The notes below the pieces were generated by a model. The model saw only the letters and a list, made by a program, of their open reading frames with translations. It was not told the DNA's origin and did no database searches. From Thioalbus denitrificans (GTDB lineage Bacteria > Pseudomonadota > Gammaproteobacteria > DSM-26407): a DNA stretch of 64,000 nucleotides. Made by a program: the position numbers and the translations under genes. Of this stretch, positions 44,517 through 55,971 are shown piece by piece; position 1 is the stretch's first letter, and each line of letters begins with the position of its first letter. Location: assembly GCF_003337735.1 (NCBI RefSeq), contig NZ_QPJY01000003.1, positions 276,712 to 340,711 on the forward strand, read 5' to 3'.

Positions 44517-45293
44517 ATGGGTATCGGCCTCATCGTCATCGGCGACGAAATCCTCTCCGGCAAGCGCCGGGACAAGCACCTGGCGCGGACCATCGAGCTG
44601 CTGGACAAGCGCGGCCTCGAGCTCGCCTGGTGCCGCTACGTGGGCGACGACGGCGAACTCCTCACCCGCACCCTGATGGAGACCATGGCGAGCGGCGACA
44701 TCGTCTTCAGCTGCGGCGGCATCGGCGCCACCCCGGACGACCGGACCCGCCAGTGCGCCGCCCGCGCCGAGGGGGTGGCCCTGGTGCGCCACCCGGAGGC
44801 GGTGGCGGAGCTGGAGGCGCAGTTCGGCGCGGAGGCCTACCCGCACCGGATCCTGATGGCCGAGCTGCCGGAGAACGCGCGGCTCATCCCCAACCCGGTC
44901 AACCGGGTGCCGGGCTTCAGTCTCGGCGATCACCACTTCCTGCCCGGTTTCCCGCAGATGGCCTGGCCCATGCTGGAGTGGGTGCTGGACACCCGCTACC
45001 CCCACCTGCACCGGGACACCCCCGCGGTGGAGCAGGCCCTGTGGGTACTCGACACCAGCGAGAGCGCCCTGCTGCCGGTGATGGAGTCCGTCATCGCGGC
45101 CCACCCGGACACCCGGCTCTACAGCCTGCCCCATATCGCCCCGGATGGGCGGCGGCACATCGAGCTGGGGCTGCGCGGCGAGGCGGCGGCGGTCGGCGCG
45201 GCGATGGCGCAGCTGCGCGCCGGGCTGTCAGCCGTCGGCGTGACCTGCCACGACACCCTCCCCCCGGATCGCCGCCACGACGCGACGGGCTGA
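44517..45293 (+). CDS. CinA-like molybdopterin-binding domain protein
   Basis: A 258-residue protein with the MoaB/MogA-type domain that forms the N-terminal half of CinA: GLIVIGDEILSGKRRDKHLARTIELLDKRGLELAWCRYVGDD and FSCGGIGATPDDRTRQCAAR. The remainder (GFSLGDHHFLPGFPQMAWPML) is the CinA linker region. The C-terminal nicotinamide-nucleotide deamidase domain is absent. The usual annotation is competence/damage-inducible protein A-like; activity unknown. It starts 14 bp after the response regulator gene. Confidence 0.85.
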   Translation: MGIGLIVIGDEILSGKRRDKHLARTIELLDKRGLELAWCRYVGDDGELLTRTLMETMASGDIVFSCGGIGATPDDRTRQCAARAEGVALVRHPEAVAELEAQFGAEAYPHRILMAELPENARLIPNPVNRVPGFSLGDHHFLPGFPQMAWPMLEWVLDTRYPHLHRDTPAVEQALWVLDTSESALLPVMESVIAAHPDTRLYSLPHIAPDGRRHIELGLRGEAAAVGAAMAQLRAGLSAVGVTCHDTLPPDRRHDATG

Positions 45294-45349
45294 ACCGTCC
45301 GTCCCGGGTCGCCGGGAGGGGACGAGCCCGCGCCGGCTCACCGGCGGGA

Positions 45350-45826
45350 TCACTCGACCGGCTCGATCCGCAGGCCCTCGATGTCGTGGCGCAGGGTGAA
45401 GTCGATGGGCACCCGCCGGGCGATGGTCTCCTTGATGCGGTAGGCATCGTACTCCGGCGTGTCGGGACGCAGGCGCAGGGCGCGCACGGGGATGGCGGGG
45501 TCCTCGCGGGTGGCGCCGGCCAGTTCCTCCAGCTTCACCACCGGGATGAGCTCGCCCTCCAGCAGCCGCTCGTAGGCGCGGTACATGCTGGCCTCCTCGC
45601 CGTCATGGATGAAGGTCAGGTGGTGCCAGCGCCCGGGCGGCTTGAGGTAGCCGATGATGGGTCCGATGCCCTCGATGTTGTGGTCGAGCCCGGTGAATTC
45701 CTGGGCGATCCAGACCCGCAGCCGCTTCTCCTCCAGGGAGACGGTGAAGGTGCCGAGCCGCTTCTGCTCGGGAAGGTAGATGTAGACGGAGTTCTGCAGC
45801 TCCTTCAGGTTCAGAAAGTCGAGCAT
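45350..45826 (-). CDS. Conserved-looking hypothetical protein
   Basis: A 158-residue soluble protein, no signal or membrane segment. It starts MLDFLNLKELQNSVYIYLPEQKRLGTF and contains HNIEGIGPIIGYLKPPGRWHHLTFIHDGEEASMYRAYERLLEG; the even composition and coding character suggest a real gene, but I do not recognise the family. CAAGGGG lies seven bases before ATG 45826. It converges with the CinA-like gene and stands alone. Confidence 0.65.
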   Translation of the reverse strand: MLDFLNLKELQNSVYIYLPEQKRLGTFTVSLEEKRLRVWIAQEFTGLDHNIEGIGPIIGYLKPPGRWHHLTFIHDGEEASMYRAYERLLEGELIPVVKLEELAGATREDPAIPVRALRLRPDTPEYDAYRIKETIARRVPIDFTLRHDIEGLRIEPVE

Positions 45827-46003
45827 GGACAACCCCTTGCGACGGCCGTGGCGGACCCCGGTGCCCGCACCCCAATGTTAGTGTAGTGCAGCCCGGGCCC
45901 GGTGCCGCATCCACGCCCACAATGGTGCAGCACACCCCGCGGTGGCGACAGCGACGGAGTTCTCACCCCGGGCGGGTTTCCTCCACCGGGCGCAAAACAC
46001 CCC

Positions 46004-46672
46004 TCAGGGCTTGTGGGGCCAGGCCTGCCAGCGCGGGATGCCCTCCGCGTCCAGGGGCGGGTAGTCGATGCCATGCGCGCGGCAGTGGGCGGCCACGTCC
46101 GGGTAGCCCCACTCGAACAGGGTCCGCCCGTAGCGCTCCGGATCGAGCCGGACGGCGGCATAGAGCCCCGCGGCCTCGCGCTGGCGCTGCGCCTCGTAGA
46201 GCAGCAGGGCGGTGGCCACCGAGACATTGAGGGAGGTGACCATGCCCAGCATCGGGATGGTGACCAGGCTGTCGGCCAGGGCCAGGGCCGCGGGGCTCAC
46301 GCCAGGCAGTTCCGCGCCCATGAGCAGGGCGGTGGGGCCGGTGTAGTCCAGCGTGCGGAAATCCACCGACGCCGGCCCGGGGTGGGCGGCCACCACCCGG
46401 CAGCCCGCTGCCCTGACCCGGTCGATGGCCGCCGCCACGCCGGGATGCTCCACCACCGGCACCCAGCGCCGCGCACCGGCGGCGCTGGTGGCCTTGCGGT
46501 GGACATAGCCGCGCGCCTTCACCGCGTGCACCTCCGCCACGCCCACCGCGTCGCAGCTGCGCAGGATGGCGGCGATGTTGTGGGGCTTGTGGACCTCGTC
46601 GAGCACCACCAGCAGGTCCGGCTGGCGCCGATCGAGAACGGCCCGCAGCCGCCGGTAGCGCTCCGGCGTCAC
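46004..46672 (-). CDS. trmH: tRNA (guanosine-18-2'-O)-methyltransferase TrmH
   Basis: A 222-residue SPOUT methyltransferase that modifies G18 in the tRNA D-loop. Visible motifs are VLDEVHKPHNIAAILRSCDAVGV (motif 1 Asn), LMGAELPGVSPAALALAD (motif 2, where the usual GQEKTG/GAE segment carries LPG) and VTIPMLGMVTSLNVSVATALLLYEAQRQR (motif 3, knot). The length is normal. It follows ridA on the minus strand with only seven bases between stop and start. Confidence 0.93.
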   Translation of the reverse strand: MTPERYRRLRAVLDRRQPDLLVVLDEVHKPHNIAAILRSCDAVGVAEVHAVKARGYVHRKATSAAGARRWVPVVEHPGVAAAIDRVRAAGCRVVAAHPGPASVDFRTLDYTGPTALLMGAELPGVSPAALALADSLVTIPMLGMVTSLNVSVATALLLYEAQRQREAAGLYAAVRLDPERYGRTLFEWGYPDVAAHCRAHGIDYPPLDAEGIPRWQAWPHKP

Positions 46673-46679
46673 GGCCGGC

Positions 46680-47066
46680 TCAGGCGCCCGTCACCAGCAC
46701 CGCGTCCATCTCCACCGCCGCGCCCTTGGGCAGGGACGCCACGCCGATGGCCGCGCGGGCCGGGTAGGGTTCCTGGAAGTAGCGCGCCATCACCTCGTTG
46801 ACCAGGGCGAAGTGGGCGAGATCGGTGAGGAAGATGTTGAGCTTCACCACGTCGGCCAGGCTGCCGCCGGCGGCCCGGGCCACCGCCTGGAGGTTGTCGA
46901 ACACGCGCGTGATCTGCGCCTCCATCCCCCCGTCCACCAGCGCCATGGTCCGCGGGTCGAGGGGAATCTGGCCGGAGAGGTAGACGGTGTCGCCCACCCT
47001 GACCGCCTGGGAGTAGGTGCCGATGGCCTGGGGCGCCTCGGGCGTGCTGATCACTTCACGGGCCAT
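46680..47066 (-). CDS. ridA: RidA family enamine/imine deaminase
   Basis: A 128-residue trimeric YjgF/YER057c protein that hydrolyses reactive enamines from PLP enzymes. Family sequence throughout: [31 protein letters not shown], and [22 protein letters not shown] with the conserved Arg. It lies between spoT and trmH, with the repeat-bearing gap 47067–47262 separating it from spoT. Confidence 0.95.
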   Translation of the reverse strand: MAREVISTPEAPQAIGTYSQAVRVGDTVYLSGQIPLDPRTMALVDGGMEAQITRVFDNLQAVARAAGGSLADVVKLNIFLTDLAHFALVNEVMARYFQEPYPARAAIGVASLPKGAAVEMDAVLVTGA

Positions 47067-47106
47067 GAAAGTCTCCTGTCGTCTCGGGTAACGGGGATGT
47101 ACGCTC

Positions 47107-47249
47107 TGCCACAGAGGTCACGGAGAACACCGGTTCGCTCAGGGAAACAAGCCGGCTGATCACCCACCCGGGCAGCTCCGCCCGGGGTAAACGGGCGGAG
47201 CTGTCTCCCACCAGTGCGATGCTCCGTGATCTCCGTGTCCTCTGTGGCA
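47107..47249. repeat. Inverted-arm element with CACAGAGG/CACGGAGA units
   Basis: Arms at 47107–47131 and 47225–47249 match in inverted orientation at 22 of 25 positions (TGCCACAGAGG, then CACGGAGA and CAC units). Inside lies a separate perfect 11-bp hairpin, CAGCTCCGCCC (47173–47183) / GGGCGGAGCTG (47193–47203). The element occupies most of the gap between spoT and ridA, so any spoT–ridA co-transcript would contain it. Confidence 0.8.
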
Positions 47250-47262
47250 AATGGGAACGGCT

Positions 47263-49530
47263 TCAGTCGCGGCCCTTGCGGTTCTCCTTGTCCTTGCGCC
47301 GGCTGTCGCGGAAGGTACCGGTGCGCTGGATGCGGGCCACCGAGCGGTTGGCGCGCAGGCGGCGCATGATGCGGGCCAGGTGGCGGCGGCTGCTGACCGA
47401 GAGGACGAAGGTGATGGTGCTGTAGCGCCCGTCGCGCTCCTCCATGGAGACGTTGTCGATGTTGGAGCCCTCCGCGGCGATGGCGGCGGCCAGTGTCGCC
47501 AGCGTGCCGCGCTGGTTGGCCACGTCCACCCGGATCTCGGCGGCGAATTCCCCCTGCACCGGATCCTCCCACTGCACCTCGAGCCACTTCTCGGGGTGGT
47601 CGCGATACTCGGCCACGTTCTTGCACGTCTCCACGTGGATGGTGATGCCGCGCCCGGCGCTGACGAAGCCGATGACCGGATCGCCGGGGATGGGCCGGCA
47701 GCACCTGGCGAAGTTCACCACCATCCCCTCCGTGCCGCGGATGGCCAGCGGCCGGGTGGGTGAAGGCGCGGCGGGCTCCCCGGCCTCTCCCTCCCCTTCG
47801 CCCGCGGGCACGAGGCGCCGGGCCACGAACAGGGCCATGCGGTTGCCGAGCCCGATATCCGCCAGCAGCTGGTCCAGGTTCTCGAGCTTGAACTCGGCCA
47901 GCACCCCCTCCACCCGCCCCGCGGGCAGCGTGTCCAGGCTCTGCAGGAAGGCCGACAGGGCCCGCTCGAGCAGCCGCCGGCCCAGGGTCACCGACTCCGA
48001 CTGGCGCTGGTGCTTGAGGAAGTGGCGGATGTTGGCGCGGGCCTTGCCCGTGACCACGAAGTTGAGCCAGGCGGGATTGGGGCGGGCGCCCGGGGCGGTG
48101 ATGACCTCCACCGTCTGCCCGTTGGCCAGCGGCGTGCTCAGCGGCGCCAGCCGCCGGTCGATCTTGGTGGCCACGCAGGTGGCGCCCACGTCGGTGTGCA
48201 CCGCGTAGGCGAAGTCCACGGCCGTGGCGCCGCGCGGCAACTCCATGATGCGGCCCTTGGGGGTGAAGACGTAGACCTCGTCCGGGAACAGGTCGATCTT
48301 CACGTTCTCGAGAAACTCCAGCGAGTTGCCGGCGTTCTGCTGCATCTCCAGCAGGCTCTTCAGCCACTCCCGGGCGCGGATCTGGGCGCGGTTGCCGGCC
48401 TCGTCGTCGGACTTGTAGAGCCAGTGGGCGGAGATGCCGTTCTCGGCCATGTGATCCATCTCCTCGGTGCGGATCTGGATCTCGATGGGTACGCCGTAGG
48501 GGCCGAACAGCACGGTGTGCAGGGACTGGTAGCCATTGGCCTTGGGAATGGCGATGTAGTCCTTGAAGCGCCCGGGCACGGGCTTGTAGAGGTTGTGCAC
48601 CGCGCCCAGCACCCGGTAGCAGGTGTCCACCCGGTCGACGATGATGCGGAAGGCGTAGACGTCCATCACCTCGGAGACCGAGAGGTGCTTGGTCTGCATC
48701 TTCTTGTAGAGGCTGTAGAGGTGCTTCTCGCGCCCGATCACCAGCCCCTCCAGGCTCTCCTGGTGCAGCCGGCGCTTCAGCGCCCGCTCGATGCGGCTGA
48801 CGATCTCGCCGCGGTTGCCGCGGGCGCGGCGCACCGCCTCCTTGAGCACCCGGTAGCGCATGGGGTGCAGCGCCGCGAAGCCGAGCTCCTCCAGCTCCAC
48901 GCGCATGCTGTTCATCCCCAGGCGGTTGGCCACGGGGGCGTAGATCTCGAGGGTCTCGGTGGCGATGCGGCGACGCTTGGCCGGCGACAGGGCGCCGAGG
49001 GTGCGCATGTTGTGGAGGCGGTCGGCCAGCTTGACCAGGATCACGCGGATGTCCCGGGTCATGGCCAGCATCATCTTGCGGAAGTTCGCCGCCTGGGCCT
49101 CGGCCCGGTTCTCGAACTCGATCTGGGTCAGCTTGCTGACCCCGTCCACCAGCTCGGCCACCTCCTCGCCGAACTGCTCGGCCAGGCGCTCCTTCTGGGT
49201 GCCGGTGTCCTCGAGCACGTCGTGGAGGATGGCGGCGAGGATGCTCTCGTGGTCCATGCGCATCTCGGCGAGGATGCGGGCCACGGAGATGGGGTGGTAG
49301 ATGTAGGGCTCGCCGGTCTGCCGGTACTGGCCCTCGTGGGCCTCGGCGGAGAAGAGATAGGCCTGGTAGACCAGGGCGACCTTGTCGGAATCGAGATAGG
49401 ACTCCAGCAGGTCGCAGAGATCGCTGATGAGATAGACGGGCCCCCCGGTGGGGGGGCCGAAGACATCGTCGGAAACGCTGTTCACACCGCGCGTGGTCTC
49501 CGCTGGGCGCTCAGGCTCCGGTCTCGCCAC
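47263..49530 (-). CDS. spoT: Bifunctional (p)ppGpp synthetase/hydrolase SpoT
   Basis: A 755-residue stringent-response enzyme. The hydrolase domain has the HD signature HDVLEDT and [14 protein letters not shown]; the synthetase domain contains [23 protein letters not shown] and [31 protein letters not shown] ([31 protein letters not shown]) and a C-terminal ACT domain follow. The start lies 20 bp within the end of rpoZ, as is typical for rpoZ–spoT. Confidence 0.96.
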   Translation of the reverse strand: MARPEPERPAETTRGVNSVSDDVFGPPTGGPVYLISDLCDLLESYLDSDKVALVYQAYLFSAEAHEGQYRQTGEPYIYHPISVARILAEMRMDHESILAAILHDVLEDTGTQKERLAEQFGEEVAELVDGVSKLTQIEFENRAEAQAANFRKMMLAMTRDIRVILVKLADRLHNMRTLGALSPAKRRRIATETLEIYAPVANRLGMNSMRVELEELGFAALHPMRYRVLKEAVRRARGNRGEIVSRIERALKRRLHQESLEGLVIGREKHLYSLYKKMQTKHLSVSEVMDVYAFRIIVDRVDTCYRVLGAVHNLYKPVPGRFKDYIAIPKANGYQSLHTVLFGPYGVPIEIQIRTEEMDHMAENGISAHWLYKSDDEAGNRAQIRAREWLKSLLEMQQNAGNSLEFLENVKIDLFPDEVYVFTPKGRIMELPRGATAVDFAYAVHTDVGATCVATKIDRRLAPLSTPLANGQTVEVITAPGARPNPAWLNFVVTGKARANIRHFLKHQRQSESVTLGRRLLERALSAFLQSLDTLPAGRVEGVLAEFKLENLDQLLADIGLGNRMALFVARRLVPAGEGEGEAGEPAAPSPTRPLAIRGTEGMVVNFARCCRPIPGDPVIGFVSAGRGITIHVETCKNVAEYRDHPEKWLEVQWEDPVQGEFAAEIRVDVANQRGTLATLAAAIAAEGSNIDNVSMEERDGRYSTITFVLSVSSRRHLARIMRRLRANRSVARIQRTGTFRDSRRKDKENRKGRD

Positions 49531-49798
49531 CGGGCTGGGTCTCTTCCCGCGCCTCTTCCTCGTTCACCATGGACTCCATGGCGTGCTCGCGGGCCGTGAC
49601 CTCCTCGAAGATCTCGAAGCCCACGTTGCCCGCGGCGATCTCGCGCAGGGCGACCACGGTGGCCTTGTCGTTCTCCCAGTCCACGGTGGGGTCCGCGGCG
49701 GTGCTGGTGAGCTGGCGGGCCCGCTTGGTGGCCGCCAGCACCAGCTGGAAGCGGTTGGGAATATTATTCAGGCAATCTTCTACGGTGATGCGGGCCAT
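49511..49798 (-). CDS. rpoZ: RNA polymerase omega subunit
   Basis: A 95-residue subunit: [30 protein letters not shown] is diagnostic, and [18 protein letters not shown] gives the conserved core. Omega helps assemble RNA polymerase and forms part of the ppGpp site. The coding end overlaps spoT by 20 bp; gmk lies 57 bp upstream on the same strand. Confidence 0.97.
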   Translation of the reverse strand: MARITVEDCLNNIPNRFQLVLAATKRARQLTSTAADPTVDWENDKATVVALREIAAGNVGFEIFEEVTAREHAMESMVNEEEAREETQPGGETGA

Positions 49799-49855
49799 GG
49801 ACTCTGCTACTCCTGGGTAAATTCCGGGGGATTGAACAGTTTACTCAATGCAATG

Positions 49856-50654
<799 letters not shown>

Positions 50655-51521
50655 TCACTCAATATTCTGCACCTGCTCGCGCATCTGCTCGATGAGGACC
50701 TTGAGCTCCACGGAGCTGCGGGTGGTCTCGGCGTCCTGGCTCTTGGAGCCGAGGGTGTTCGCCTCCCGGTTCAGCTCCTGCATGAGGAAGTCCAGGCGCC
50801 GGCCCACCGCCCCGCCCTGCTTGAGCACCCGGCCCACCTCCTTGACGTGGGCGCCGAGCCGGTCCATCTCCTCGGTGACGTCGATCTTCTGGGCCAGCAG
50901 GACCATCTCCTGCTCCAGCCGGGCGGGATCGAGCTCGGCGCGCACCTCCTCGAGCCGGGCCAGCAGCCGCTCGCGCTGGGCGGCGAGCACCTCCGGCACC
51001 CGGGTCCGGACCCGCTCCACCTCGGCACCCACCGCCGCGAGTCGCTCCTCGATGAATCCGCGCAGCTGGGCACCCTCCCGGGCCCGCGCCTCCAGCAGCT
51101 CGGCGATCGCCTCGTCGAGCAGTTCCAGCAGCGCCGCCTTGAGCGTTTCCGGATCGGCCTGCTCGGTGCGGATGACCCCGGGCCAGCGCAGTACGTCCAT
51201 GGAGCTCACCGGCGCCGGATTGTAGAGCAGGCTGTCCACCTCGCGGCTGGCGTGGACCACCTGGCGGGCGAGCTCCACGTCCAGGCTGACGCCCGCCGCG
51301 GCCGCCTCGCCGGTCTGCAGCCGCAGCCCCGCCTCCACCTTGCCGCGCTTGAGCGCCGTGCGCAGCCGCTCGCGCACCACCCCCTCCAGGTCGCGCACCG
51401 ACTCGGGCATGCGCACCCCGGCCTCCAGGTAGCGATGGTTGACGGAGCGCAGCTCCCAGGCGGCCGTGCCCCACTCCCCCTGGCGCTCACAGCGCGCGAA
51501 GGCCGTCATGCTATGGATCAT
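50655..51521 (-). CDS. yicC: YicC/YloC-family endoribonuclease
   Basis: A 288-residue protein with MIHSMTAFAR at the start, SVNHRYLEAGVRMPE, and the conserved C-terminal signature LGAHVKEVGRVLKQGGAVGRRLDFLMQELNREANTLGSKSQDAE. YicC proteins are endoribonucleases affecting RNA turnover. It is divergent from rph, a typical pairing, with 174 bp between starts. Confidence 0.93.
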   Translation of the reverse strand: MIHSMTAFARCERQGEWGTAAWELRSVNHRYLEAGVRMPESVRDLEGVVRERLRTALKRGKVEAGLRLQTGEAAAAGVSLDVELARQVVHASREVDSLLYNPAPVSSMDVLRWPGVIRTEQADPETLKAALLELLDEAIAELLEARAREGAQLRGFIEERLAAVGAEVERVRTRVPEVLAAQRERLLARLEEVRAELDPARLEQEMVLLAQKIDVTEEMDRLGAHVKEVGRVLKQGGAVGRRLDFLMQELNREANTLGSKSQDAETTRSSVELKVLIEQMREQVQNIE

Positions 51522-51654
51522 GCGAGAAGCTCCCCAGGAAATGAGGGTCTATGGTAGCGCCCGGGCGGCCATCGCCCAAGAGGCGGAGGGAATTGCGCGT
51601 CGCCTGTCGCCGGCCGGCCGTCCCGACGCCACCTCATCCTGCCCCCATAACCGG

Positions 51655-51660
51655 TATAAT
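51655..51660 (+). promoter_or_regulatory. -10 element before rph
   Basis: A perfect TATAAT hexamer lies 35 bp before the rph ATG. The expected -35 position has no convincing hexamer, so the promoter call rests on the -10 box and its spacing to the gene. Confidence 0.4.
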
Positions 51661-51695
51661 CCCCGGTCAACCCATCGACAGGAAAGGAAGAATTC

Positions 51696-52415
51696 ATGCG
51701 ACCCAGTGGACGCGCGCCGGACGAGCTTCGCCCCATCACCATCACCCGCCACTACACCAAGCATGCCGAGGGCTCGGTGCTGGTGGAGTTCGGCGACACC
51801 AAGGTGATCTGCACCGCGAGCGTGGAGGAGCGGGTGCCGCCGTTCCTGCGCAACGCGGGCCGCGGCTGGGTGACCGCCGAGTACAGCATGCTGCCGCGGG
51901 CCACCACCTCCCGCGGCGGCCGCGAGGCGGCCCGCGGCCGCCAGGGCGGGCGGACGCTGGAGATCCAGCGCCTCATCGGCCGCTCGCTGCGGGCCTGCGT
52001 GGACACCGAGGCCCTGGGCGAGCGCACCGTCACGCTGGACTGCGACGTGATCCAGGCCGACGGCGGCACCCGCACCGCCTCCATCACCGGCGCCTACGTG
52101 GCGCTGCGCGACGCGGTGGCCTGGCTGCGCGGGCGCAAGCTCCTGCGCCGGGATCCGCTGCACGGCTACCTCGCCTCGGTGTCGGTGGGCATCTACCAGG
52201 GCGTGCCGGTGCTGGATCTCGACTACGCCGAGGACTGCAACGCCGAGACCGACATGAACGTGGTGATGAACGACCAGGGCGCCTTCATCGAGGTGCAGGG
52301 TACCGCCGAGGGCCACGCCTTCCGGCGCGAGGAGCTGGATTCCATGCTGGATCTGGCCCGCTCCGGCATCGCGGATCTCATCGAGCACCAGAAGGCGGCC
52401 CTGGCGGCGGACTGA
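51696..52415 (+). CDS. rph: Ribonuclease PH
   Basis: A 239-residue phosphorolytic 3'-5' exoribonuclease that trims tRNA ends. Sequence landmarks: [90 protein letters not shown], and [18 protein letters not shown] with the metal-binding acids. Full length, and not the frameshifted form seen in some E. coli strains. AGGAAAGGAAGAATTC precedes the ATG. Confidence 0.97.
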   Translation: MRPSGRAPDELRPITITRHYTKHAEGSVLVEFGDTKVICTASVEERVPPFLRNAGRGWVTAEYSMLPRATTSRGGREAARGRQGGRTLEIQRLIGRSLRACVDTEALGERTVTLDCDVIQADGGTRTASITGAYVALRDAVAWLRGRKLLRRDPLHGYLASVSVGIYQGVPVLDLDYAEDCNAETDMNVVMNDQGAFIEVQGTAEGHAFRREELDSMLDLARSGIADLIEHQKAALAAD

Positions 52416-52447
52416 CCCGGCCCGGCCCGCCCGCCCGCGGCGCCGGT

Positions 52448-52477
52448 TTGTCCGGTCCCGCGGGCGCCGGTTATCAT
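52448..52477 (+). promoter_or_regulatory. Candidate promoter of pyrE
   Basis: TTGTCC (52448–52453) and TATCAT (52472–52477) are spaced 18 bp apart, with a leader of about 43 nt before the pyrE ATG. The spacer contains GGCGCCGG repeats that could form a small stem. Confidence 0.4.
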
Positions 52478-52525
52478 TGCGCCTCGTCCCGCCAACACCA
52501 CCCGGGCGCCACGCCCCCAGGAACC

Positions 52526-53170
52526 ATGGAAGCCTACCAGAGAGAATTCCTGCAGTTCGCCATCGACCAGAAGGTGCTGCGCTTCGGCGAGTTCACCCTC
52601 AAGTCCGGCCGCAAGAGCCCCTATTTCTTCAATGCCGGCCTGTTCAACAGCGGCGGCGCCCTGGCCCGCCTCGGCCGCTTCTACGCCGCGGCCCTGGAGG
52701 CCAGCGGGGTGGCGGTGGACATGCTCTTCGGACCCGCCTACAAGGGCATCCCCCTGGCGGCGGCCTGCGCCATCGCGCTGGCCGATCACCACGGCCGCGA
52801 CCTGCCCTGGGCCTTCAACCGCAAGGAGGCCAAGGACCACGGCGAGGGCGGCAGCACGGTGGGCGCGCCGCTCGCCGGGCGGGTCCTGATCGTGGACGAT
52901 GTCATCACCGCCGGCACCGCGGTGCGTGAGTCCATGGCCATCCTCGAGGCCGCCGGCGCCCGTCCGGCCGGGGTGCTCATCGCGCTGGACCGCCAGGAGC
53001 GGGGCCAGGGCGCGGAGTCGGCCATCCAGGAGGTGGAGCGCACCTACGGCATCCCGGTGGTGAGCATCGTCCGCCTCGAGCACCTGGTGCGCTTCCTCGA
53101 GGAGCAGCCCGGCAACGGGGAGCTGGTGGAGCGGGTCAGCGCCTATCGCGCCGAGTACGGTGCCGCCTGA
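52526..53170 (+). CDS. pyrE: Orotate phosphoribosyltransferase
   Basis: A 214-residue enzyme converting orotate and PRPP to OMP in pyrimidine synthesis. The PRPP loop is [39 protein letters not shown] and [13 protein letters not shown] are also typical, as is the flexible loop [21 protein letters not shown] precedes the ATG. It lies between rph and a DUF4124 gene. Confidence 0.97.
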   Translation: MEAYQREFLQFAIDQKVLRFGEFTLKSGRKSPYFFNAGLFNSGGALARLGRFYAAALEASGVAVDMLFGPAYKGIPLAAACAIALADHHGRDLPWAFNRKEAKDHGEGGSTVGAPLAGRVLIVDDVITAGTAVRESMAILEAAGARPAGVLIALDRQERGQGAESAIQEVERTYGIPVVSIVRLEHLVRFLEEQPGNGELVERVSAYRAEYGAA

Positions 53171-53219
53171 GCCGCCCCGCGGCGGCGGGAACCGGCACTG
53201 ATGATCCGGGAGTCTGACC

Positions 53220-53918
53220 ATGTTGCAGCGTAACCTTCCGCCCCTGGTCCTGTTCCTGGCGCTCGCCCTGGCGGCGGCCACGGGGGTCCAGGCCGCGGGG
53301 CAGCAGCGCTTCTACCGCTACCAGGACGATCAGGGCGTCACGGTCCTGAACAACACCATTCCGCCCGAGTACGTGAGCCGGGGCTACGAGGTGGTGGACG
53401 CCCATGGCCGGGTGGTGGAGACGGTGCCACCGGCCAAGTCGGCGGAGGAGATCGCCGCCGAGACGGCGGCCCGGGAGCGACGCGAGGCGGAGCAGCGGGA
53501 GGCCGAGCGCCAGGCCCGGGAACAGGCGCAGAAGGATCAGCGGCTGCTCATCACCTACGTCAGCGAGAGCGACCTCATCGCCATGCGCGACAGCAAGCTG
53601 GCCGTGCTGGAGAGCCAGATTCACCTGGCGGAGGAGAAGATCGGGCGGTTGCGGGAACAACTGCAGCAGCAGCAGGCCGCGGCGGCGAACCACGAGCGCG
53701 CCGGACGGACGGTGCCCGGGAACCTGCTGGCCGACATCGCCAGCACCCGCCAGCAGATCACCGACAACCGCAACTTCATGGAGGAACGCCGCCGGCAGCG
53801 GACCGAGCTGGAGACGCAGTTCGCCGCCGACCTGGAGCGCTACCGCGAGCTCAGGGCGCTCCCGGAGGCACGGCAGCGGGCCCTGAAGCGGGGCGAGGCG
53901 CCGACGCTCAAGCGCTGA
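53220..53918 (+). CDS. Exported DUF4124 protein with coiled coil
   Basis: A 232-residue protein. The signal peptide (LFLALALAAATGVQA) is followed by the DUF4124 segment RFYRYQDDQGVTVLNNTIPPEYVSRGYEVVDAHGRVVETV, then a long glutamate/arginine/glutamine-rich coiled coil (ETAARERREAEQREAERQAREQAQ and LESQIHLAEEKIGRLREQLQQQQAAA). Probably periplasmic; role unknown. The last 11 bp overlap the convergent slmA gene. Confidence 0.82.
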   Translation: MLQRNLPPLVLFLALALAAATGVQAAGQQRFYRYQDDQGVTVLNNTIPPEYVSRGYEVVDAHGRVVETVPPAKSAEEIAAETAARERREAEQREAERQAREQAQKDQRLLITYVSESDLIAMRDSKLAVLESQIHLAEEKIGRLREQLQQQQAAAANHERAGRTVPGNLLADIASTRQQITDNRNFMEERRRQRTELETQFAADLERYRELRALPEARQRALKRGEAPTLKR

Positions 53919-54501
53919 ACACCCCGCGGGCGAGCACCGCCCACTGCTCCGGCCAGCCCTCGGTGGGCGGGCGCTCGAACCCGCTGCGCACGAACTGGCG
54001 CAGCCGACCCTCCGCCGCGGCCAGCAGCAGGCCCGCCGCCACCGGAACCGCCACCGGCAGGGCCGCCCCCGAGCGCATCTCCCCCTCCCGCAGGATCTGC
54101 TTGAGCTGCGTCTCCACCCGGGCGAAGAACTGCGCCACCCGCTCGCGCAGGCGCGCGGTCTCCCCGGTCAGGGCATCGCCGGTGAGCAGCCGGGTGATGC
54201 CCGGGTTGCGGGCGGAGAAGGCCAGCAGCAGGGACAGCACCTTCTCGCAGCGATCCGCCGCCTCCGGCTCCTCGGCGAGAATGATCCCCACCCGGCTGAA
54301 GACCGTCTCCTCGATGAAGGCGATGAGGTCCTCGTACATGCGCGCCTTGCTGGGGAAGTGGCGGTAGAGCGCCGCCTCGGAGACGCCCACCTCCGCGGCC
54401 AGCGCGGCGGTGGTGATGCGCTCGCCCGGATGGGTCTCCAGCATGTGCGCGAGCGCCTCCAGGATCTGCTGCCGGCGCGGAGAGCTGTTCGGTCTGGCCA
54501 T
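53908..54501 (-). CDS. slmA: SlmA-like nucleoid occlusion factor (TetR family)
   Basis: A 197-residue TetR-fold protein. The helix–turn–helix region is RITTAALAAEVGVSEAALYRHFPSKARMYEDLIAFIEETV, and the later helices (GFSARNPGI-like FSARNPGITRLLTGDAL, FFARVETQLKQILREGEMR) follow E. coli SlmA closely. SlmA binds chromosomal sites and blocks FtsZ over the nucleoid. The chosen ATG 54501 gives the family length. It is followed upstream by the doubly nested repeat region and argB. Confidence 0.9.
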   Translation of the reverse strand: MARPNSSPRRQQILEALAHMLETHPGERITTAALAAEVGVSEAALYRHFPSKARMYEDLIAFIEETVFSRVGIILAEEPEAADRCEKVLSLLLAFSARNPGITRLLTGDALTGETARLRERVAQFFARVETQLKQILREGEMRSGAALPVAVPVAAGLLLAAAEGRLRQFVRSGFERPPTEGWPEQWAVLARGVFSA

Positions 54502-54851
54502 GGTTGTCCGTCGGTTGGTATCCACTGCCCGCTGATCTCACCACGAAGGCACGAAGGACACGAAGAAAAGACCAAAGACTGTTTAACCGCAGATTACGCA
54601 GATTTTCGCAGATTATCCGTGGGCAGGGGCGGGCCAGTCGAATTCCCCGGACGCCGGCGGGTCCCATGGGCCGCTCGTTCCCGTTCAAAGACGCACCACC
54701 GCTGGATGACTGCCTCCGCACGACCACCCTACAGAAAAATCATCAGCGTAATCTGCGTAATCTGCGTAATCTGCGGATAGTTCTCTCTTCGTGTCCTTCG
54801 TGCCTTCGTGGTGGGCTCTTCTGCGTTGTAAGCGCCTGCTCTCCGGGCCGG
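54502..54851. other. Gene-free gap slmA–argB filled by repeat element
   Basis: This 350-bp gap has no supportable gene. Nearly all of it is the two-layer inverted-arm element at 54539–54813, leaving about 37 bp on each side. Any argB transcript reading on to slmA, on the same strand, would pass through it. Confidence 0.7.
54539..54813. repeat. Nested inverted-arm element: CACGAAGGA outside, GCAGATTAC inside
   Basis: The outer arms are a perfect 27-bp inverted repeat (54539–54565 and 54787–54813), made of CACGAAGG-type units. Within them are a second pair of arms of another unit: ACCGCAGATTACGCAGATT at about 54586–54619, and GCGTAATCTGCGTAATCTGC at 54746–54776. The central 126 bp are non-repetitive. 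The whole lies between slmA and argB. Confidence 0.9.
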
Positions 54852-55923
<1,072 letters not shown>

Positions 55924-55971
55924 AGAGATTCATGAAATCCCGGGGCTGGCAGCCTGCCGGACTTGATGCTG

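Noticed and set aside
53840-54727. Longer 295-codon frame overlapping slmA on the minus strand
   Set aside because: It reads a different frame from SlmA and begins in the repeat element; the conserved SlmA frame is decisive.
54539-54813. Insertion sequence with terminal inverted repeats
   Set aside because: There is no transposase frame in the 275 bp; it could only be a non-autonomous element, so it is listed as a repeat.
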